Position numbers and translations under genes: made by a program. A DNA stretch of 64,000 bases from Pyrenophora tritici-repentis (lineage: Eukaryota > Ascomycota > Dothideomycetes > Pleosporales > Pleosporaceae): NCBI RefSeq assembly GCF_003171515.1, contig NC_089394.1, positions 3,162,001-3,226,000 on the forward strand, read 5' to 3'. The stretch's first letter is position 1, and every line of letters begins with the position of its first letter. This document shows positions 49,705 through 61,548 of the stretch, in pieces. The notes below the pieces were generated by a model. That model ran no database searches. It was not told the DNA's origin and saw only the letters and a list, made by a program, of their open reading frames with translations.

Positions 49705-51108
49705 TCACAGGGTTGCTCTTCGCATAAGGAGGGACCAATTGCAGCGGTCATCTAGCGCTAAGCTATACACGGAAGGTGGGGCTGTGCAAAGCCCGCCGTG
49801 CCCACTACGCGCAATGTGGCGCCGCTCAAGGTATGGCACAGGCTTAAAATCAAGCCCGGCGTAATTGTCGCTGTCGTCGTTGTTACGGAAAAGTCCGCGT
49901 GTATGGTTACAAGTGTAGTAAGTAGCCTGTGCCTTTCTTGCAGTAATGCCAACAGTAGGCGCATCCAATGGTAGTAGGAGAGGAACCTGCAGCAATCGTG
50001 GCCGAGACAAAGCCAAAATAGTACAGCGGAAACCGTCGAAAGCGATGGGACATACGATGGAACGAAAAAACGTAACAATCGTGAGAGAGGTGGAGCGCCA
50101 CGGGTAGGAAGTGTCACTGTCACGATGTCTTTTAGCAGTAAATGTCGTGATTGGATACGTACCCACTTTATCAATGTAATCCTATCAATCTGGATTGTGT
50201 GCGTCTAAATTTAGGCCTGTTTATTGGACGCGATGCGCGACTGAACAGAACGGTGCAATATCAATTGTGGGTGTATCCGTGTGCGAAGGCGAGGCGGGAC
50301 GAGCTCGTGTCGGCGGCAGGGCGGGGGCAGCCACTTACGACAGGAACGGGTCGGTTATGTACGGTCCATACCACGCTCATATGCAAACTCTTGCTATATA
50401 GAGAGCTGCTATGCGGGCCTAACGGTGGAATACACATTAGAAGCGCTGCTGTCGCGGTCAGGGACATCTAAAATGGCTTTCGAAGCGGCGGTGGCGGCAC
50501 AACGGTTTTCTGCAGTGATCACAGCAGCTAGCAACCATCTAGCAGCGGCGGCGGGGCTTCAATAGCTATCTCTTCGTCGTTTCATATGAGGCTGGGCAAT
50601 CTCAAAAGAGATGGATGAGGGGAGCACTGTTCTTCAGCTTTCGCTTGCAGCATTTCGCGACCCTGTTGTCGACCGCTTGGCGGCGTTGTCTCGCCTCTAC
50701 GTGCCTGCCTACTCAGGATGAACGTGTTTCATCACAGATTAAGGTACTCTACAAGCGAGCTTTTGTGGCAGGGTAGCCGGCATTACGCAGCCCGCAAGTT
50801 TTAAGCATCTGACCCCCTTAACCCATCCGATTTATGAACATACTTCATGCCCTGGCTTGTAGTAAATTGTTTTGTGATTTTTCTCTCTGTGTAACTACCA
50901 GATCGACCTCACGACATTACCACTAGCTATCGGGGAACTGAGTGGGCGAAATCGTTGTTGTATTGAGAACAGTGAAGTGCTAGCTATATGGTGCGGGGTG
51001 CTGCCTAGAGGAGGCTAGCCCTTAAGCAGAAGGAGCTAGTCCTATAAGAGGAGAGCTAACTGGTGAGAAGTGAATGCATGGAGACTGGCTTGCCCGGCCG
51101 ACATATAT
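49705..51108. other. Long stretch without a supported gene
   Basis: Only short overlapping frames. About 49750-49800 is the inverse of a repeat at 11786-11848. GCGGCGG tracts near 50480-50560 are low complexity. Confidence 0.45.
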
Positions 51109-51300
51109 GCAGTCAATCAAAGTGTAACCGCGCGAGGCAGTCATCAGAGTATATTGTGTTCTGTTGTCTGTTGTGCTTTCATGGCCACCTTATATGTAGC
51201 CATAATCAGGGTCTATTTACATGACGTATCTCTGATGCTGGTGAGGGAAGAAGGTGCTCATGGAGGAGAGGGAGGAGCGCCAGGACAACGCACGTGACAT
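51109..51300 (+). repeat. Solo-LTR-like repeat, copy 3
   Basis: Shares GCAGTCAATCAAAGTGTAAC and CGCGCGAGGCAGTCATCAGA blocks with 9564-9787 and 16292-16476. The outer 5' bases are missing, and its middle is diverged. Confidence 0.65.
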
Positions 51301-51482
51301 GCGCAATACCCTTGCCTCACAAACCGCAACATTTTGTAAGTCTTGGAACGTAACAGCGCCCATCTCGCTCCAAAAAAACACCACGAATACTGATCGCAAA
51401 CGCTGACTGGCTGATAATCACGATAGTTACAGCCCCCCACTTCGAACTACTAGACGCGATGATCGAGAAATATAATCTTAAG

Positions 51483-52422
51483 CTAATCGTCTCCATTGAT
51501 TACAGTAGTTGAACTTCCATATAGACTTAATACCTCACAGAATCTTTTGAGTACAACTTCGGGGTTAGGTGGGTGTATCCGAGTTGCTTCAAGGGACTTC
51601 ATGATGGTTAAGGGCTTAAAAGTAGCACTCCAGGTACGCCAAAAGACCGGGGGGAAGTCTCTTTTCACTACTGGGAGAAGCCCCTGGCTTCTATGAAGGT
51701 GTGATGAAAGCTCAGTTGAATAGGCAGTTGAAAGAGACTTGAGCATTCCAACCTCAAGCGGCTGAATCGTATGGGATGCATGAGAAATACCGCTAACGGG
51801 ATCTTGTTGCAGTTGCAATAGATAATAAGATCCATGGCCGTCAGGGACTAGTAATCGGTATCCTGTGCGAGCTTTTGTCTGATCTCTCCCCTCAAACCCC
51901 CCTTAAGCCAAGCAGTACCTATATCGTTGTTCGTCCAACTAGAGGGAGATGAGCTGATGAATACTGATTTCCTTTCTGGATAGATTGTGTTCGCCCAGCT
52001 TGGTTGTCGAGCTCCAGCAGATGACTGAAAGATGAGAGCTGGGCTTAGAGCTGTGCCGTCCGAACAAACGCAAACTAAGATTGTTACTCACTATCTTGAG
52101 CCGTCCTGGACAGCTGCAGTAATACCTCTTCGATCAGAGATCACCTTGTAAGACACCAATTTTGACCAGCCAAGTACTCCAATGAAGAACCCTCTTCATC
52201 CTTATTAAAGATGTGGGAGGCTCCACATTGTACTACTTTATCTGTTGCGGTGGAGTGAACAGTGCGCATGTGCGGAGAATTGAAGGATTGAACTGAGGTT
52301 GTATTGTACAAGCTATGGAAAGTTTATGTAGATGGGTGACGTCAACCGTGCTAGTCCCAAATAGGCATCGTTCCATTACAAATGTGAGTTGCGACTGCAG
52401 GACAGACCCCAAACCGTGACAT
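51483..52422 (-). pseudogene. Degraded pogo-type transposon
   Basis: The outer end is TGTCACGGTTTGGGG (minus strand from 52422). After about 170 non-coding bases, broken frames give NKDEEGFFIG-like, VLVPDGHGSYY-like and HTIQPLEVGMLKSLSTAYS segments. These are the DDE core of a pogo transposase. The HTH part is missing, and several stops and frameshifts are present. The last block (51483-51818) is the best preserved. Confidence 0.8.
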
Positions 52423-52566
52423 TATCTGATCGTGTCACAGCTTAAATTATAAGCTTTACTTCGCTTATAAATTAGCTTTATGACGATCCCGGTTCATCGC
52501 TAACTGCCAGCGTGAGATGAGATGGGAGGATTTTTTGTTCGTGAAGCGTGCAACCTAGCTTTTTAA

Positions 52567-52683
52567 GGGAAAACTTTTTCGGACAACCCCACCTACTATT
52601 CGGACAACCCCAAAAGTTCAGATGAGACGAAAGATCAGACGACCAAAATAAGCCGTGAAAAACATCTACAGTAATCGACACCT
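52567..52683 (+). repeat. Left long terminal inverted repeat of the MULE
   Basis: About 117 bp, inverse of 56340-56456 with a handful of differences. Confidence 0.88.
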
Positions 52684-53438
52684 TTCGATAGTTGCCTAAT
52701 TGGGTTATTTGTTGTAGAAATAAGGTTTTGGGTAGGGGTCTCGACAGCTCCCGTAGGGGTCTCAACAGTGTCAATTTCTGGGTCTCCGAAATCAATATAC
52801 TATTCCCCAATTTTGAGTGGAAAATGTCGTATTTTGGTGACATTTGCCACCTAACCCACCCAAATCCTCCACCACCTCCGCGGCCACACCACACCTCCAC
52901 GTCACGGCGCAATTATACCAAAAGCTAGGAGCTGATTTCAATGGCATTGATTGTGATGTAGTAAAATTTCAAAAAAGATTGATCAAGGGGTGGTGGAGTT
53001 GTGCATGATCTTGGAGTAACCAGTATGCGGAAAGAAACTCAAAATGGAGCCCCCAACACCAACCTAGCCAATACAAAGCAAACCCAGGGTATATCGCGGT
53101 CGGGGATGCTTCTGGCAGCTTCTAATAACGTCCATGAACGCCGTAGAACGAAATCGCATGAAAAACAATGAACTTTTGGAGACTTTTGGATGAGATGAAC
53201 CCTTGGGTTGACCTAACAATGAATCGTACGAAGGCGTACGCAACCTAGGGCTTACAGTACCTGTAGCAATCGCTATTTGTACGCGTTTTAATTATAACGG
53301 AGGCCTCTCATTGGTCTAAATAGCTCCGGTATACCCAAATAATTGTGAGCTGCTCAAGCAAGCAAGCCCGACTGAGCATTAGTCTTCTTAACTACTATTT
53401 CGACGTCTTTTAGAGGGGTGAATTGAAGGTTTCTTGGG

Positions 53439-55799
53439 TTATGGAGCTTTGCGCTTCTTCCTGGGTTGTTTGGGGGGTGAATCCTGGTCAATATCGATGC
53501 TGTTAATGTTAATAAAGTCATCATAAACCTGTTGAGGCTTCTCTACAGCCTGGAGACGCTTGGAAAGCTCCGCCTGGTTTGCCAGAACCTTTTCAAGTAC
53601 ACCAAGGATACGATCATTAGCTGTTGGCTTCTTGGTAACCTTCCTGACGACCCTCTTGGCTGTACGGGTAACTAAAACCTCCTGGACGATTACCTCATCG
53701 TCAGAACTGCTTTCTTCGGCAGAGGATATCTCAACTGGGTCCTGCATGTTCTCCAGGACCTTCTGGGTTAGCTGACGACGTCGGTTGCCTCAGCGAGGCT
53801 CTATATCGTCGTCAGAAGCTTCCTCAGCTTGCTGGGTTTGCTGGGTAGCTTGTACGTGTTCGTTCCTCGTCTTTTCTCGGGGTTGACGTTGAGGTTGGCG
53901 TCCGCGGAGGCTTTGAGAGACTTGTGTTGAAGGCAAGGTGACTGTTGTGGAACCCTGTGGGCGTCCTTTAGGCCTTATCTTTTCAGGATCAAGTATATAT
54001 CGTTCGTCTTGCACCTCCTCACCGCGTGCGTGCGGCGGGTGATACCACCAGTGTTGGTGAACGTCTTTTGGATCAATAACGAGTCCCCCGGGTTCGTTGA
54101 GTTGACGGTGAAGTGTATGCTTACAAGGCAGCCCAAACTTCATAGAGAAAGCGCCTGAACACTCCTCAAGCTCGTCATAACGCTCATCCTTGGCTAGCAG
54201 TAACTGCTCCTTCAGCTTACGGAGGCCTTGGTGGCTTACCTTTCGATGAAGGCGTGCAAACTCGAGCAGGAGGCAGTCAGTTGCATGCCTGGCTTCATCC
54301 AGTTGTAGGTGTCCGTCATGCTCATTTCGCTGTACAAGCACCAATTGATGGATGTCCAAAACGACGTCGTAAATGTGGCCAGCTTTCCAGGAAGTAAGGG
54401 AAAGCTTCAGCTGGCGATGAGCTCCTTCAACGCGAGAGGTGGCTTTCTGGCCAAAGTCGGGAAAGAACTTACATATACACTCTGCCCATTCGTGGTAATG
54501 GGGCAACTGGTGAGCTTTTAGGTACTGCAGAAGCGCTGGAAAGCCAGCATAGCTCTCCCAAATCTGCTCCTTTAAAGCCCAAAAGGCATCTTCGGTAGGG
54601 CAGGATACTAAGCTCTGCCAAACCTGGATGAAATCAAGCCTGGCTTTCTCGATAACGTCCTTCTCCTCCGCTGTAGCAACCCTCCGAACGTCCCAAGCTT
54701 TCACAGCTTCAGTTTGGACGTTTTGATATATATGCCAAATGCAGCGACGCTGCGGGATGCCTAGAAAGATAACGGATAACCCAGCTTTAAGAGACCTATC
54801 GTGATCGGTCAAGAAACACTTTGGGGAGACGCTGAGGTAGTCGAAGAGCTCCTTCAGGTATTGTACGACCTCCAGGTAGGTCTCCGCGGCTTCATTTGGG
54901 ACAAAGGCGTACGCAATGTCGTACGTTGTTGCCCGGCAAGTGATACCCACGATATGAACCAGCGGCATGTTGAAGGCGTTCGTTTTGTACATAGCATCAA
55001 TCTCAACAACGTCTGGGTTACACTTGATAAGCTCAAAGGCGCGTGGGTGAGCAAAGAAAATGATACGGGCACGACCTTGATCATCCTGGGTTATCTTATG
55101 CCAGAACTTGGTATCCTCGTTACCGCTGTCATCACAAGAGTATGTTGAGAGGAACTCAGCCAGCGCTTGAATACGTGTACGGCCACCAAGCTCCTCGCGG
55201 CGGAGCTTCGCCAACTCATTTGATACATCTGAGCGTGTTATATTGGCTCCCGCCGAACGTTCCTTTCTCAGTATCTTCATGGCTGAGTCGCGATTGCTCT
55301 TCGCGCCCTTGATGCGCTCTAGTAAAGCTTCATCGCGCTTCCGGAACTGCGGCAAAGCAAGTACACCAGCAGCAGGATGGTTGTGACGCCCATCTTCCGA
55401 AGTGAATTGCCATCCAGAAGCTCCAGAAGCTCCTTCGGCTTCTACCCACCTCATGCGTCCTTTCCACTCACAGGCAGTCATTCTGGAGCTCTGTTTCCGC
55501 TTGTTGCTACCAGTCGAGCTATACGTTCTACCTTGTGCACACCGCAATACAGCTCCGCGAACTGTCCTCACCGGGTTTGCCCTTGAGGGCTTCGTGTAGA
55601 GCGGGGTCCTAATGCTGATGGCGAATCCTGTGTTCATCAAAAGGCGATTTGCTTCCTGAACAGCTTCAGTATGGGTTGGGAGGTTGATGAGGGCGGGAAG
55701 AGCAGCTCCGGGTGGTACCCAACGAAGATCTTCGCGGTCAGGATCCCATGTTGTCGCGTAGGCATCAATCTCACTGTCGGAAGGCTCGTTTTCGGTCAT
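53439..55799 (-). CDS. MULE transposase, with an in-frame TGA near the C-terminus
   Basis: 669 residues from ATG 55799 to TGA 53790-53792. An FLYWCH/FAR1-like DNA-binding region (CEWKGRMRWVEAEGASG..., DGRHNHP) is followed by the MULE DDE domain. That domain has VVEIDAMYKTNAFNMPLVHIVG near residue 265, CFLTDHDRSLKAG and RRCIWHIYQNV. A late zinc-binding block follows (GLPCKHTLHRQL). After the TGA the same frame stays open for another 117 codons to 53439, giving an acidic, then Lys-rich tail (SSAEESSSDDEVIVQEV, PPKQPRKKRKAP). CGA to TGA would explain the stop. The catalytic part is whole, so the element could be active even if the tail is lost. Confidence 0.9.
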
Positions 55800-56339
55800 T
55801 TTCGAGGTTTTGAATGGGTGGAGGGATCAACGCATTTGTTGTTGTTCGTGGGGTAGTCGCGATCGGAGAGCCGACCCCACCTGAGCGGGTGGGGAGAAGC
55901 CACAATATTGCGATGAATTGTTTCCACACAGCTACAAATTGGATCTAGGAGATTTTTGGTGTTTTGGAATCGCGGGATCCTGTTTCGTAATTACCGAACG
56001 ATAAAAGTGCTGCGACGGGTCGATGTTGGGGTTGCACCTGGGGCTCAAAACTTGGAGGTCTTAATAGATTTTGGTGTTCGGCTGTTGGACCCTGATCTTG
56101 GCACTTCCGCGGTGGTGCGCACGGACGCCGCAGCGTCCCCCATCAAAAAGCGACATCGTCAAAAGGAGACCTTGGAAAGCACCCAAACGACGAAAGATTT
56201 CAATATTAACAGTAGTTATCGACCTACAAAATACTAGGGTAGCGCCTCGCGTAACTCTCGCGTAAACGTTAGCTTCTGGCAGACACTGCAACCTCTGAGA
56301 ACTATTAGAAAGAAATTGCCTAATTGGGTAATAAATTTA

Positions 56340-56456
56340 CAGGTGTCGATTATGTAGATCTTTTTCACGGCTTATTTTGGTCGTCTGATCTTTCGTCTCA
56401 TCTGGACTTTTGGGGTTGTCCGAATAGTAGATGGGGTTGTCCGAAAAAGTTTTCCC
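56340..56456 (-). repeat. Right long terminal inverted repeat of the MULE
   Basis: About 117 bp; see the left repeat. Confidence 0.88.
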
Positions 56457-56464
56457 CTTTTTAA

Positions 56465-57281
56465 ACCCCCTATACTAACAAAAGAGGGCGCAAGATCGCG
56501 TATCGTTGCTCGTCTAGTCTAGGTGGTGTACATCTCACTGTGAGCATTTTAATGTCGCCATGATTCATCTTGTCTTGTCTTGCCCCCCCCACACGAAAAA
56601 CCGGTACGCTGCTCGACCCCTGATTGGCACAGTCACGTGACCCACACGGGTGTCTAGGATCGGATGCCCTAAGACCCGATGGCGTTTTTCGACTATCTTC
56701 CCGCACAATACCGGCCCAAGTACCCAAAATAGATCTTCCCTACTCAGAAGTAAGCCCTTTATCCTGTTTTTGCATAGGTAGCTACGGTCTAACATTAGAA
56801 GGCTCTTATCTGCTCAGCATGTTTCATCGCCGCCCAGGACAACGCCCTGCACCGTACCCAAGTGCTGCAACACCATATAGATCCTCAGTAACGACCACCA
56901 GTTCTAGTGTATTCGGATCTGGCAAGAGGCTACCGCTCAGCAAGAGAGTCTCTGCAGCTAGGCCCACCGCTACACCAATGCCTATCTCCGTCTTTCAGAA
57001 ATAAAAGGATATCACCAAGCTATTGGTAGACTATGGTATGGATAGAAGGAGCAGATAAAGAAAGACAGAGATCATGCCATACTGCAGAAGCAATTCGCAG
57101 AGCTGGAGGACACATCTTAACTTCAAAAATAAAGTCAGATTAAGCAGTACCCAGCATTAGATACAGCAAACGAGAAACGATATCAGATGAACCATGGCGT
57201 CAGCTTTGCCCAGAAGTATCGTATAAGCTGTATCTCGTGTTTTGGGCGGAAGGAAAGGTAGGTGTGCATGTGGGGCTGGCG
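56465..57281. other. Stretch without a supported gene
   Basis: A short frame (MFHRRPGQRPAPYPSAA, about 56820-57004) is Ser/Thr/Pro-rich and unassigned. It may be chance. Confidence 0.4.
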
Positions 57282-57497
57282 TTAGTCCTTATGCCTTCGA
57301 GCGAGCGTCGTCCGATCAACTCTATACTTTTTTGCCTTGTCGCGATAGCTAAGAAGATGCAGCATCTTTACGTGATTTGATACCTCGAATTGCGTTTTGA
57401 ATTGAATCCATCGGGGTGAAGTTATGATGTGTTTTGTGTATATGTGTTGATGTTGTGGGTGACTCATTACTCGAACCAGCTCATTTTGTGCAGACAC
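57282..57497 (-). pseudogene. N-terminal fragment of a pogo/Fot1 transposase
   Basis: Reads SYRDKAKKYRVDRTTLARRHKD, the psq-type helix-turn-helix seen at the start of the Fot1 transposases here. No other part of the protein or terminal repeat is present. Confidence 0.55.
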
Positions 57498-57779
57498 GGT
57501 AAGGCTAACGTTAAAGCGGGTGGTAGCTAGATGGAGTTTTGTTAGTCTTGTACCGACCTTTTATCATTACAGTGACTCTCATAACTCCAGCGGTAGAGCA
57601 CACGGGATTCACTTAAACCTATACTAGAAACACCGCCTTGATTTACAATACTGACTGCAATCATGGCTTGGCATAATTTAATAACTCCGTAAAACCGGAC
57701 CCTACTTATAAAAAGACCCTTGTTCTCTATAGGAGCACACCGGACTATCACAGGAGTCGCGTGCAGGAGTACAACATGA

Positions 57780-59354
57780 CTAGGATACGCACCCCGTACC
57801 AGAGTTAATAACCATGGCAAAGGCACCCGCAAACGCCTTGCATATTTGCGTCTTTGGTTCTGCGCAGATGTGATAAGAGAAGTAGTGTGCTCCGTACCAC
57901 CGTGTGATTTCGTTTACAAAGAAAGCCTTTTTAGCAGTCCTAGTGTTGGCAACGCCGATATCAAGACGCACGCCAACTTCGAGAGACTCAAAGAAGATCA
58001 TACTGTCTGGTCGCGCGCGTAGCCTCTCAAAGACAAAGAGGGCAAATCGAACGAGATCCAACCGGGTCAATGCGGGCTCTAAGTCTTCTGGAAGGAACTC
58101 TCGTACCGCGAGTGCTTGTGTATCACTATTAAAGGAAGTCTTCGCAATGGCAATAACCTGACCAATCCGACCTCGGATGCCTTTTTTGCTTGGTTCAGTG
58201 GCAATGAAGACTCGAAACTCACAGCTCTGTAGTGACGGGACGAACTCTTGGTGGAACCAATGTGCCGAATAATCAGCACTATGTGCTGGTGTCTTAGATG
58301 ACTTTGACGCCACTATCGGTTTCTTTTTCCGACCTCGGCTGTTCTGCGACGTAGTCTCCAGCATTTGCGCCTCTGGCTGACAGGTAAGTTCATAATGGTC
58401 CCCACGCTTCCGAACATGGACGTGCGTCGCGCAGCCACTCTGTGTCCTCTTGTGGACCGTTGTCTGGTAACCGCGGAGCTTGCATGGACCATGCCCATAG
58501 CATGTCCTGGGCCGGTAAGAAAACTCTTGCGGCGACGAAGAAGCGACTTCGTCTAAGGCCCGAATGTCCCCTAGCTTGTTCCTCTCTTGCTCGGCTTCAT
58601 TCTCGTTTGGGTAGACGCGAAACGATGCTGGGTGGATGTGTTTTAACAGGCGTACCGTGTTGTAGACCTTGTCTAGGGTGGGGTTCGTGGGCTCGTTGGT
58701 GGTCCAATGCAGGAATAGTATGCCGTGCAGCGCATTCCCATCTTTATCTGTGCAGGACCTGGACAGTAGGTTCCCTTGGAGTTGGGTTGCCAGCCAGTCC
58801 CATGTATGCACATCGACGGAAATTTGAGCCAGTGCTTTTGTGGCTAGTGCCGTGACTAGGCCTTGGTGTATGAAGCAGTCCTCGTTACCAGACGGTATGA
58901 CAGTGTTGTGCAATGTCATCGAACAGGCTTCTGCTAGCCAGGGATCGTGACCAAGGCTCTCGCGGTCCTCGGGGAAAAGCTGGATAGCGAGAGTGGCCGT
59001 CTCGTCGAGTCGCTTTGTGTCAGGGAAAGAAACCCAAAATAGTTTCTGCCACGATACGTTTGGCGCATGGACGGCGCGCGTGGGCAATGCTGCTTGTGCT
59101 TGTGGAGCCGATGGAGCTTGGCGCGTCACGTCGCGAGAATCTTCTAGACTAGTTGTCGATGCGTGCCTGTGGATATTCTCAGCGCGCTTTGCTCTTTGCT
59201 TAGTAGCTCGATGGCGACGGTGAAATTCACAATATGTGTGTTGTCCGGGTGCATCTGAACATGAAAGGCTGTAGCCACAGTGTCCTGCTCTGGTGCGCTC
59301 TTTTATTCTCTCACGATACTCTTTGTTCGAGTTCTTTTTGCTGATAGTAGACAT
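57780..59354 (-). CDS. Uncharacterised fungal protein (524 aa), intact
   Basis: A single uninterrupted frame. The N-terminus is basic with a Cys/His cluster (HCGYSLSC, HTYCEFHRRHR) that could bind zinc, followed by a disordered Ala/Gln/Pro region. The centre has a predicted globular part (FWVSFPDTKRLDET, LGHDPWLAEAC). A second Cys/His-rich segment reads CYGHGPCKLRG. The C-terminal domain contains CEFRVFIATEPSKKGIRGRIG and FFVNEITRWYGAHYFSYH. The FRVFI..FVNEITR pattern resembles the end of ATP-grasp-like folds, but the similarity is only by eye. I recall such proteins as hypothetical families in ascomycetes. No transposon features surround the frame closely. Confidence 0.65.
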   Translation of the reverse strand: MSTISKKNSNKEYRERIKERTRAGHCGYSLSCSDAPGQHTYCEFHRRHRATKQRAKRAENIHRHASTTSLEDSRDVTRQAPSAPQAQAALPTRAVHAPNVSWQKLFWVSFPDTKRLDETATLAIQLFPEDRESLGHDPWLAEACSMTLHNTVIPSGNEDCFIHQGLVTALATKALAQISVDVHTWDWLATQLQGNLLSRSCTDKDGNALHGILFLHWTTNEPTNPTLDKVYNTVRLLKHIHPASFRVYPNENEAEQERNKLGDIRALDEVASSSPQEFSYRPRTCYGHGPCKLRGYQTTVHKRTQSGCATHVHVRKRGDHYELTCQPEAQMLETTSQNSRGRKKKPIVASKSSKTPAHSADYSAHWFHQEFVPSLQSCEFRVFIATEPSKKGIRGRIGQVIAIAKTSFNSDTQALAVREFLPEDLEPALTRLDLVRFALFVFERLRARPDSMIFFESLEVGVRLDIGVANTRTAKKAFFVNEITRWYGAHYFSYHICAEPKTQICKAFAGAFAMVINSGTGCVS

Positions 59355-59392
59355 GGGGCCGGTGGAAGTCGGGCTTGAAGTGGATCCGAGGC

Positions 59393-59478
59393 GTTGAGGC
59401 AGGGCGTTGAGGCAGGGTGTTGAGGCAGGGTATTGAGGCAGGGTGTTGAGGCAGGGTGTTGAAGCGGGGTGTTGAGTA
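59393..59478. repeat. GTTGAGGCAGGGTGT minisatellite
   Basis: Five to six copies of a 15-bp unit lie 40 bp upstream of the 524-residue gene and next to the following Fot1. Confidence 0.88.
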
Positions 59479-59502
59479 GGTACCTAACTTAAGTTAACGT
59501 TA

Positions 59503-61440
59503 ACGTGCCCGTGCGCAGCGCGCACGGATTCGCAGCGCGCACGCCGAACACCAAAACACTGAAACACCTACAAACTTCAACGCGTCATAACTCAACCAGC
59601 ATGGCAGCTATTGACAAAGCGTTAGCAGCAATCGAATCGCGAGAGCTTGGAGATAAAATTGTATACCAGCAATATGCTGATAAGTACAACGTATCAAGGA
59701 GTGCGTTAAGCCGAAGACACCGAGGCGTTTCACGCTTGAGAGCCGACTATACAGCCGACAAACAATCCCTCGCGCCACATCAAGAGCTAGAGCTTGTATG
59801 GTATATCACTAAGCTTACCAAGTAAGGCCTACCCCCTATGAGGGAGATGATTAGGAATTTCTCATCAGAAGTAGCCCATCAGCAGCTCAGCGAGAGCTGG
59901 GTTACTCGCTTCATCAACCGACACGAGATCCATCTTATCTCAAAGTGGACCAGCGCCATGGATCGTACGCGCCACCTGGCTGATTCTAAGTCAAAGTATA
60001 GACTCTACTTCGAGCTGCTGCATAGAAAGATCACCCAATACCACCTAGAGGCTCGAGATATATACAATATAGATGAGAAGGGCTTCTTGATTAGCTTAGT
60101 AGGTAGAAGCAAGAGGATATTTAGCAGGCGTTAGTGGGAGAAGAAGGAGGTTCGAGCATCTCTCCAGGATGGATCACGCGAGTTTCTGACAGTCCTGGCC
60201 TGCTGCTGCGCTAATAGGAGCTCGCTGCCTCTAGCCCTTATCTACGCAGCTAAGAAAGGAGCTATACGATTAAGTTAGGTAGAGGATATTAAGGCAGGAG
60301 AGTATAAGGTCTTTGTCTCATCATCTCCAACAGGCTGGTCAAATGATAACGTAGGCCTAGCTTGGCTGGAGCAGGTGTTTGATCGCTCTACAAAGCAACG
60401 ATCAGGTAGATGGAGATTGCTCATCCTTGATGGCCATGGATCTCACCTCACGATGGAGTTTATTAAGTACTGCGATCGCCATAGGATCCTCCTCATGATC
60501 CTTCCTCCCCATTCGACCCATACGCTCCAGCCGCTAGATGTAGTGCTGTTCAAGCCACTCTCTCAAGCCTACTCTAACGAGCTCACTAACCATCTCCATA
60601 AGGCTCAAGGCCTTATTCCAATCAAGAAAGGGGACTTCTTCCCGCTCTTCTGGAGCGCCTGGATATCCTCCTTCACAGAGAGCCTCATATTGAAGGCCTT
60701 CGAAGCCACTGGGATCTGGCCGATGGATGCCAACGTTATCCTTCGTAGATTTGCTAGCACGCCAGAAGCTGAGAGAAGCTCATCGTCAGGGCTCTCTGAT
60801 CATGACTGGAGAAAGCTCGATCGGCTAGTACGAGCTGCTGTTAATGATAGCCATCAGTATGAGGCAAGAAAGCTGCGCTCAAGCGTTCACCATCTCTCTG
60901 TGCAGTATGAGCTTTTAAAGCATGAGAACGAGGGCTTAAAGGAGGCTCTTCAACATAAAAAGAAGCACAGGAAGAAGGGCAAAGCTCTTGACCTTCAACA
61001 GCGCCAGGAGTATCACGGTGGCTCTGTCTTCTGGTCTCCTCGCAAGCTGCGTGAGGCTCGAGCTAGAGAAGCAGTACGGGAGCGAGATGAGACGGAGGAG
61101 AAACTCCAAAAAGCACGGTCCAAGAAGCAGCGCGAGGAGGCTCGACTGCAGCGTCAAGATGAGCTCGAGGAGAGGCGTGTGGAGAGGCAGAGACTCAAGG
61201 AGATGAGGGAGCTTGAGCGAGCTGAGAAAGCAGCTGAACGCGCGCGCCAGAAGGAGGAGAGAGACGCTGCTAAAGCTATACAACTACCCCAAAAGGGAAA
61301 GAGGAGAGCTTCAGCAGCTACCTCATCGAACAACAAGCGTCAAAAACGCGTTGAGGCTGCTCGCGCTGGTGCTCAAGTTCAAGAAGAGCCTCCAGCTCCT
61401 CCATCAAAGCTCACATCACCGAACACCAACTTTTAAGGAA
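59503..61440 (+). pseudogene. Fot1-type element, 3' end truncated, transposase with three nonsense codons
   Basis: TA (59501-59502) and ACGTGCCCGTGCGCAGCG mark the left end, with a tandem CGCAGCGCGCACG unit. The transposase (ATG about 59600, MAAIDKALAAIESREL) is one frame to 61436. It has stops at 59823, about 60132 (TAG where CAG is likely) and about 60277 (TAG where relatives have Trp). All Fot1 regions are present: SESWVTRFINRHEIHL, YNIDEKGFLISLVGRSKR, LLILDGHGSHLTMEF, LPPHSTHTLQPLDVVLFKPL and a long Arg/Glu coiled coil. No right inverted repeat is found; the LINE begins within about 100 bp. Confidence 0.9.
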
Positions 61441-61548
61441 TTTGGGACCCTTATAAAATTATACGATTTTTACATCATTTTAACGGCACGGCGGCCTGTA
61501 ACTACCTCAGCTAAATAACCGCTTTCTGCTCTCGCGGAGGTGGTTAGA

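Larger units (their letters stand above)
52567..56456 (-). mobile_element. Complete Mutator-like element (MULE), 3890 bp
   Basis: Inverted repeats of about 117 bp (52567-52683 and 56340-56456, several mismatches) start GGGAAAACTTTTTCGGACAA. CTTTTTAA at 52559-52566 and 56457-56464 is an 8-bp target duplication. One transposase lies on the minus strand. Within each end the motif TTCGGACAACCCCA occurs twice, as expected for transposase-binding repeats. Confidence 0.93.

Noticed and set aside
49705..50166. 153- and 138-codon minus-strand frames
   Set aside because: They overlap in two frames, have unusual composition and no recognisable domain, and cover a dispersed repeat.
57575..57620. Possible tRNA fragment (CCAGCGGTAGAGCACACGGG)
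   Set aside because: Only a B-arm-like stretch is seen; no complete cloverleaf can be drawn.
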